Origin: Gymnogyps californianus
Lineage: Eukaryota > Chordata > Aves > Accipitriformes > Cathartidae
Direction: 5' to 3'
DNA: 64,000 nt
NCBI RefSeq assembly: GCF_018139145.2
Contig: NC_059475.1
Location: 20,216,937-20,280,936 of the forward strand
Of this stretch, positions 53,546-64,000 are shown piece after piece. Within the stretch, counting starts at the first letter, position 1. Every line of letters begins with the position of its first letter. The position numbers and the translations under genes were made by a program. The notes beneath the pieces are model-generated. The model was given only the letters and a program-made list of their open reading frames with translations, searched no databases and was not told where the DNA came from.

Positions 53546-54989
53546 ATAACAAAGTTAAAAGTAATACTGTGAGAACAAGCTGAGTAAATTTTTCTTTGAA
53601 AAAAGATTCTAAGCAAAGTCAGATATGAGAACTAGGTCTGAAAGTTAAAATTCAGTTTTGTTTTTAAGAAATAAGCAAGCACATTTCTACAAGGCAGCTA
53701 TAAGATGCTAACCCACATCTAATGATGTGGTTCTGCCATGAAGCTCCTGTGACAGCCCCTCTTTCTCACTCCCAATTGCAAATTTCCATCTCCAAACACA
53801 AATGTATTTCACTGCACAGTTCAGTAAGAAAATTACTTTGGAGACCTGGTGCTGAGAATGCATCAAAGCACAATCTCCAAATTCTCACACACACACCCCC
53901 AAAAAAAGGAAATCAAAGGAGAAAAAGAAAAGACAGTTTGGCTCCCGCTGGCCTACAATAACAATATTGATAATAATCTAGACATCACAGAAGGTTCATC
54001 TACCCTCCCATGCCAAGTCAATTCGCTCCATTCACAACTGCGTGTAATTGTTCCTGGGACTGCAAAAATTACTGTCTTTTCACTAGCAATCAGAATTGTA
54101 AAAATGCTTTCAAACAACCTCAAACCCGTATTTGTTAAAACTATTTGCTCTTCTACGGTTCAAGTTAGGTCTGGCATTTCAGTGCAGAGGGTCAATAATC
54201 CAGTCGTTCAAAAAATAGTCACAAAAGACATATTAACATAAGCTGTGCATTAAGACACAATTATTTATATGCCTGACAGTAATGGCTCTGCACTGTGCAC
54301 TGTATCAACTCACAGATACTTTAGCAGGAAAATAAGACACTTTTGGAGAATTTCTGCTCTGCCCAAGGACAATTAGCATAATGCGAATGCTGTAACAAGA
54401 GAACAATAAGGACAGACAATGTTCAGACTAATGTTTCATCCCAGAGTCTCCAGAACAGCAGTGTCTGTCCCTAAAGTTTGTAGTCATCACAGCATGCTTC
54501 CCTTTGCTAAGCACACATAGTATGTGCCTAATGCTTGCCCAATCCTTAGATTAATGAAATACAAGTAAACAGTTTCAAGATGCATTATCCTCTGCTACCA
54601 AAGCTCCCCAGCTTGGGATACCCAATAAAATCGGTTGCTTTGCCTGCAACCAGCCATTGCCTCCCGAGCAAGGGGAGCTTCCCTTGACCCTCAGATACCG
54701 GGGAAAACGCTCCTGTTCATGCGGGCTGCGTCTACGGCACTGCCCCTGAACAGCAGGCAATGCCTCAAGGGCAGCGTATACCTCTGTTGAACGGCTTCAT
54801 TTTTATTTTAGCCATGCATAGGTCACAGCAAGACGGAGCAACGTTAAAAGTTAAACGGGACAGCCTCAAGTCCAATCTGACCCCAGAGTTTAAAAACTCT
54901 CGGCAAACCTGCAGCCACGATAGCGCCCACAACTTGAGTGGGACTCGAGGGCGAGTTTGCCTTCAAAGAAACGCTGTATGGGCTGTGCA

Positions 54990-56430
54990 GAACAACGAAA
55001 ATAACAATAACCCCTTGGGACGGGCGGCGGGAAAGCGGAGCGGGTTATAAACCCGGACGGCAGCCGCTCCTGCCTTCTCCCGCCCGAGGGACCGCGAAAA
55101 AAAGCGGCGAAACAGCCCCGAAAGGGGCCGCGGCGCCGCGCTTCCAGGGACGCGACACGGCGGCAAGCGACACTGCGAGCCGACCGCTGCAGGGTCCCAG
55201 CCGCCGCGAGCCGACCGTTGCGGGGTCCCAGCCGCCGCGAGCCGACCGTTGCGGGGTCCCAGCCGCCGCCCCCTCTCCCCCCACGGACCCCCTCACAACC
55301 TCCCGCGGCCGGCCGCTCCTCAGCCACGGCGGTGGGGGGCTCTGCCCGCTGCGGGGATAGGCTCTCCAGCCGCGGAGCCACCTCGGGCACCACCACGCCG
55401 GCGCCCCTGCCCGTGAGGGAGCGGACCGGCGGGCGGGCTGCCGCGGGGTACCCCGACTCCGTCCCACAGCTCTGCCCGCCAGGGTCCCCTTCACACCCGC
55501 CACCCCCCGCCGGACAGGGCTGGTGGGTGCCGGGCTGCAGCCACCAGTTGCGCTTCCCGCCCCGGACGGCTCCGGTACCTCAGCCAGGATGGGATGAGAA
55601 GTCTCGTCGCCACAAAAGCCCTCTCACAATGCAACAAGTGCCCGCCCGCCCACCTGGGAAATGAGGAGGAGAAGGAGGAGCAGGGGCGGGCGCCGTGCTC
55701 GGTCGGTCGGTCGCTCGCACCGGCGGTGCCGCCGCTCTCCACTCCCGGCGCCCCAGCTGCCACTCAAGGCGCCACACGCGAAACGCGAAAACAAGCCCGC
55801 CCCGCGCGCGCACTCTCTTGAGCCGCACGGGACGCCGTACGCTCGACCGCTACCATCCCGCCACCCCGCGCAGAAACAGGGGTACGGCGGACCGCCTCCC
55901 GCCCACCGCGTCGGCCCGCCTTCCGCCGCCTCGCCGCGCTGGTAGCGCCCTGGCAGCAGTTACGGGAGCGCGGAGGAGCCGTTACGGTAGGAGTCGCCTC
56001 ACGGCGCTGCGGCCCCCTCAATGCCTCGGCGGGGCTGGGAGCTTCCTCGCCGCCTTAGGGTGGGGTTCGCGGGCGAACTGGGACCGGCCTCCTCCAGGGA
56101 GGCCTGGCCCGGCGAGCGAGGCCTCGGCCTCGGGCTCCCCCGGCCCTACAGCCGCTTCTTAGGCTACCTTTAGGCCTGTTTCTGCTGGCCATGGGGCAGG
56201 GGTAACCCGCTCCCGGGCGCTGGCTGGTTTTCCCAGCCAGAGGATGCTGGGTCCCTGGCTCCCGGCAGAGCGCCGCTGCCCACCGCCCTGTTCGGAACTG
56301 CCTCGCATGGGAGGTGGTGCGGGCCTGACCGTCGGTGGGGAACCGCGACCTAAGCCGGGTTGCGCCGCTATAATTCAGCACCGCTGTAACGCGGCCTCTT
56401 GTTTCGCTTACTGTCACGTAGTCTGTTGAG
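54990..56430. promoter_or_regulatory. CpG island, promoter of POLR2L (probably bidirectional)
   Basis: The sequence switches sharply from AT-rich to very GC- and CpG-rich at about 55.0 kb and back at about 56.43 kb, some 120 bp before the POLR2L start codon. It is TATA-less, with a GC box (GGGGCGGG near 55,683) and a doubled TTTCGCG motif on the minus strand near 55,775-55,790. POLR2L must have a non-coding first exon in here, because the sequence just before its ATG is a splice acceptor. One candidate donor is TTACG|GTAGGAG at 55,986/55,987. In mammals this promoter is shared with TSPAN4 transcribed the other way. Minus-strand donor-like sites occur near 55,576 (GAG|GTACCG) and 55,652 (CAG|GTGGGC). 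The long open frames here on both strands reflect GC richness and are not genes. Confidence 0.85.
55177..55269. repeat. 31-bp x3 tandem repeat in CpG island
   Basis: Three head-to-tail copies begin at 55,177, 55,208 and 55,239. Each begins GAGCCGACCG and ends CCCAGCCGCCGC. Copies 2 and 3 are identical; copy 1 differs at two positions (CTGCAGGG in place of TTGCGGGG). Copies 2 and 3 carry CCGTTG, which is CAACGG, a MYB-type site, on the minus strand. The copy number could vary between individuals. Confidence 0.9.
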
Positions 56431-56526
56431 ATGCCGTTTGAGACTTGTACAAGTTCTTAATTTTCTTTCCTATATTTGAATATGGTATTTAGTAATTTTG
56501 CAGAGGTGTGATACTGTATTTTTTAA

Positions 56527-60700
<4,174 letters not shown>

Positions 60701-60719
60701 AGCCTTCCTACAGTTTCTG

Positions 60720-63700
60720 GATAGAGTTAAGTGTATGCTTGGATCTTGCCATTTGCTTGTGCTGGTTACTTTGAGGTTAGGAGTACTATTAAGTAATCAG
60801 CTCAGCGTTTTGCACTAGGCAGGCACACAGGTTAGAAACATGGGACTGAAGCTCAGGGTTCCAGCGACAGGGAGATGGGTAAGTTTGTTTGGTAAGAATG
60901 AGGCGTGACTCCTGAAAGTTTCTGGAGCTAGCATAGGGCGCTTTCCACTGCAGTTAAAGTCAACTTGCGGCCTCTACCCCAATTCTTATAAAACACTGGG
61001 GCTGATGTATTATAAAAAAAAAACCAGTGGTGCAGTGCCCTTCATTTAGGTAAAACATGTATGAGTGTTCCCACGGAAAGCACTGGATGTGAGAATTTAC
61101 ACATGCTGGTGTGAACAGGATCAAAGTCTTGATCTTGCCAAGCACCTGCACCACTCTGTAGTTGGTACACACGCAAGCTTTCCACTTGTTAGTCATTTCA
61201 TCGGCTTCACGTTGTGCTGCACGTGTGGTGTGGTACTGCCTGGCCAAATGGAGAGTGCTCTGTGCTCTCCTGGTGGAACGAAACACTGAGAGGTCAGCTG
61301 TACATGCAGGGCTTGTGAAGGTTACCTACACTGAGAGACAGGCACTGACCCTGCCAAAAGGTCTCACCTTCCTGTCATGCTGTTGGCTTGAAAGCTGGAC
61401 CATGTTTCACGCTGTGCTCTGACATCCAGAAAATGCATCATTCCGGGTGGTGTGTGCACAGGCAGACACACCCACCTTACCTGAAAATGAAGGAGGCCAA
61501 TTCCTACATCTGTGCATGCTCAGGATTCTGTTCAAATGAAGCATTAGCCCATATGCAAATGTAGGACAAATCATCGTTACAGCAGCCTTGTAGAAAACAG
61601 GCTGGAACAGATGATAATCCTTTAGCTTGCAGTCTGTTACTCCTTGGTACAGTTAAAATTTTGGCACTCGCATATCGGCTGCTGGCTAAGAAGTCTCTCT
61701 GTTGATTCTTTTCCGTAGTTGAAGAACTACAAAGAAGTTGTTTGAACAAAACCTGGGTTTCGAGAGATGGTATTTAATGTGCTTACTGTGTCAAACTTGG
61801 ACGCACAAACCTTAAAACTAGATTGTCTCACAAAACAAGTTGCAGGACAGCTTGCCTTTGGCTATCACCCCACCAATCTTTACACTTGAACTTGCTTTTC
61901 ATTTTAGTACAAGGCAATAGTAGATGTTTCGCATATTCAGCAGTTCTTTGCTGAAGACATTTTAAAACCATATGCTTTAGCCTAATGCAAAGAGAATTAA
62001 GCAATTAATTCTAGCATTTGTTTCATAGTTGGTTGGATAGCTTATGTTCTGCATGCCTGCTGTATTAGCTACCTAAATGCACTTTCAAAAAAAAAAAAAA
62101 ACCACCTCTTTCAGGCTATTTTTAAAAGGGACACTATGAAATATAGGATGACCTTTCCAAACTGAACTCCTGTAGGACACTTTTCCATGTTACAGTGGAG
62201 CGTTACATGGAGATACGTGCCAGCTTGTTCACAGAAAGATCAGAACGCTGGGCCCAGCGCTCGTTCCGTGAGCTGTACTAAGAAAGCACAGCCGCCCGGG
62301 CCGGTACGTCTGGCAGAGGCAGCCGTGCATTATGCCCTGTGGAAAGTTGTCCTGCATCAGTGCCAAAGAACTGGATTAGACAAGCCGACAGGACTTTGTT
62401 TCTATCTGCAAAAGCAATTTTCTAATCTAATTTTCTGCTTTAGAATAACATGTTTCTTCTCAAAGCTGATGCCAAGTTGTCTGATATGAAAAGCTATGGC
62501 TCTTAAATACTTATAATGAAGATGAAATTTGCAAAAACACAGCAGGCTTCATTCAAAAATTCAAAGGAAAAAGAAAAAACACCTTGGTTGCTCTCATTAC
62601 TGTTTCTCAGACAGAAAACAGGGTGCAGTGGAAGCCAATGACAGTGTGGTATCCCTCCATCAGACAGATGTTACACAAGGAGCAGCAAAAAAACCCTAGT
62701 AGCAAGACTAAAAGTAAGTCAGTCAACAGCAGGCATTAATATTAGCTCATGCAGCACATGACAACCTGTCTGCATCACAGCTTTTCCTTGGGAGTTTGCA
62801 AATGCAGCATTGACCAAAAAAGTCATGTCTGTAATGTTGTGAAGCAAACGGTTTATCATGTTCATATGAAAGGTTGTCTCAAGAGTTTTGTCCTTGCAAG
62901 AGTTAGGAGCAGAAGCAGAGCTTAAATCCTGTTCCATAAAGAGTCAGTGAATTTTTCAATGGATTTCTATAAATCCCAGCTTTCACCCCTGCTCTTTGGT
63001 AACTAGGAAAGTAATTCCTTTTTCGCTGTCATTTCTCCTGTGCTTGCTTCTGCAGCTGTTAACATAAGCATATTGGATCTGCTTTCTAACCTGCCAGATC
63101 TCTTTGAGAAGAGCCATTAAATATGCTCACAAGAACTGTACTTTTTAAAGCCAATGTAAAAGACACATGTGTATACACAAAAAAAAAAGCCTCAGTTTTC
63201 TCTGAATCTTAATAAAAAGGAGCCCTTAGCAGAATCAACAGATAGATAGGCAGAAGTGGCAAAAAAAGAGAAATTGTACTGAATATGTAGCCCTTAATTA
63301 CATGCAGAAATCTGTCAATTGGAAGATTGCTGAAAAAACAAAAATCCCACCGCTCCTCTGCAGTCATTTATTCACTTCATATATAAAGCATTTTGGAAAT
63401 TTTTCAAGTCTGTTTTGAAAGACTGTTGCAAGCATCACGCTAACCTGGTACTGGAAAAGCAAGCAAGCACAATATCAGAAGTGTAACAGAAGAACCCCCA
63501 TCACCCAGGCTGCAGCCTCCCTGGGGACAGGGTGGCCTCAGGCAGGACTTTCACACATCACTATCGTATAAAAATGAAGTAGTGCCTGAGAAGCACATGA
63601 TGGGAGTTGAGGTCATGAAAGTACAGAGCAATCTGCTTGTGGAGTCCAGCATCCTGCTTCTACCTGGACCATCAGCACCAAGATATGTGTGTGCTTGGAA

Positions 63701-64000
63701 AGCTTTACGTTTCTTGAAATGACAGTTTTAAACAAAAAAACCTCTTGATCACAATTCTGAGTCCATCTACAGGGAGGAAGTGAAGTGCTTTCATGCCTAT
63801 CTGTAACGAGCCTCAAGCCTTATATTTCAAAATGAGTTTTGCTCTGAAAAACAACCTCTTGTGAGGGTCTCACCCCAGGGTGATTTACTGAGAGATGTGT
63901 GCTGGGGTTTTGTTCTTCCCATGACCTTTCCCCAAATGCAGCCTGGAATTGGATACTAAAGTCTGACTTCTTGTATATGCTTCTTGTCTATGTGAAGAAA
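60720..64000. other. Downstream flank, no recognised gene
   Basis: In mammals CD151 lies tail-to-tail with POLR2L. I looked for its C-terminal tetraspanin exon on the minus strand and did not see it. The stretch is mostly AT-rich, with a locally GC-richer patch at 62.19-62.38 kb that looks exon-like but encodes nothing I recognise. A14 at 62,088-62,101 is simple sequence. Confidence 0.55.

Larger units (their letters stand above)
35944..54989. other. Long non-coding stretch, no recognised gene (right part)
   Basis: The sequence between the LTR element and the CpG island is AT-rich with frequent stops in all frames. Open frames such as those at 42,570-42,941 and 46,094-46,525 on the minus strand show no domain, no splice-flanked exon structure and no similarity I recognise. 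The stretch holds simple repeats, a stem-loop near 48.16 kb and several old SINE/LINE-like fossils, listed separately. By mammalian synteny it could be a 5' intron of a minus-strand TSPAN4, but no exon of that gene was seen. Confidence 0.6.

Noticed and set aside
54890..56417. Several 75-168-codon frames in the CpG island on both strands
   Set aside because: GC-rich DNA has few stop codons. The predicted peptides are R/P/G/A-rich, overlap each other in all frames and do not resemble known proteins.

Overview
The window is vertebrate nuclear DNA and almost certainly avian. Three things support this. First, there is one intact, spliced, highly conserved eukaryotic gene. Second, a 1.7-kb block carries two LTRs whose ends (TGTATTGGGT... 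/ ...AACCCACCACA) are, from memory, typical of bird endogenous retroviruses. Third, the rest is non-coding and low in repeats, with only scattered, very old SINE-like fossils. The bird assignment is inference; no database search was possible.

Layout. Positions 1-54.99 kb are AT-rich DNA with no recognisable coding exon on either strand. They hold homopolymer and purine tracts, several degenerate MIR/CORE-SINE-like fossils, and the LTR element (34,237-35,943), which is transcriptionally oriented to the minus strand and flanked by a 5-bp CTCAA duplication. Positions 54.99-56.43 kb are a sharp CpG island containing a 31-bp x3 tandem repeat. Positions 56,548-60,340 carry POLR2L, the RPABC5/Rpb10 subunit shared by RNA polymerases I, II and III. 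It is encoded in two coding exons split by a 3.6-kb phase-2 intron, and two poly(A) signals follow at about 60.63 and 60.68 kb. Positions 60.7-64.0 kb hold no recognised gene.

How it fits together. The CpG island is the promoter of POLR2L on the plus strand. In mammals the same promoter is shared head-to-head with TSPAN4, so the long gene-poor left side may be the 5' intron of a minus-strand TSPAN4. No tetraspanin coding exon was found here, so this remains a synteny-based inference.

I found no evidence of an undescribed multi-gene system. The items most worth a second look are the composite LTR element with two different LTRs inside one target-site duplication, the CpG-island minisatellite, the pair of very long poly-G runs 225 bp apart, and a 46-bp perfectly alternating purine-pyrimidine tract.
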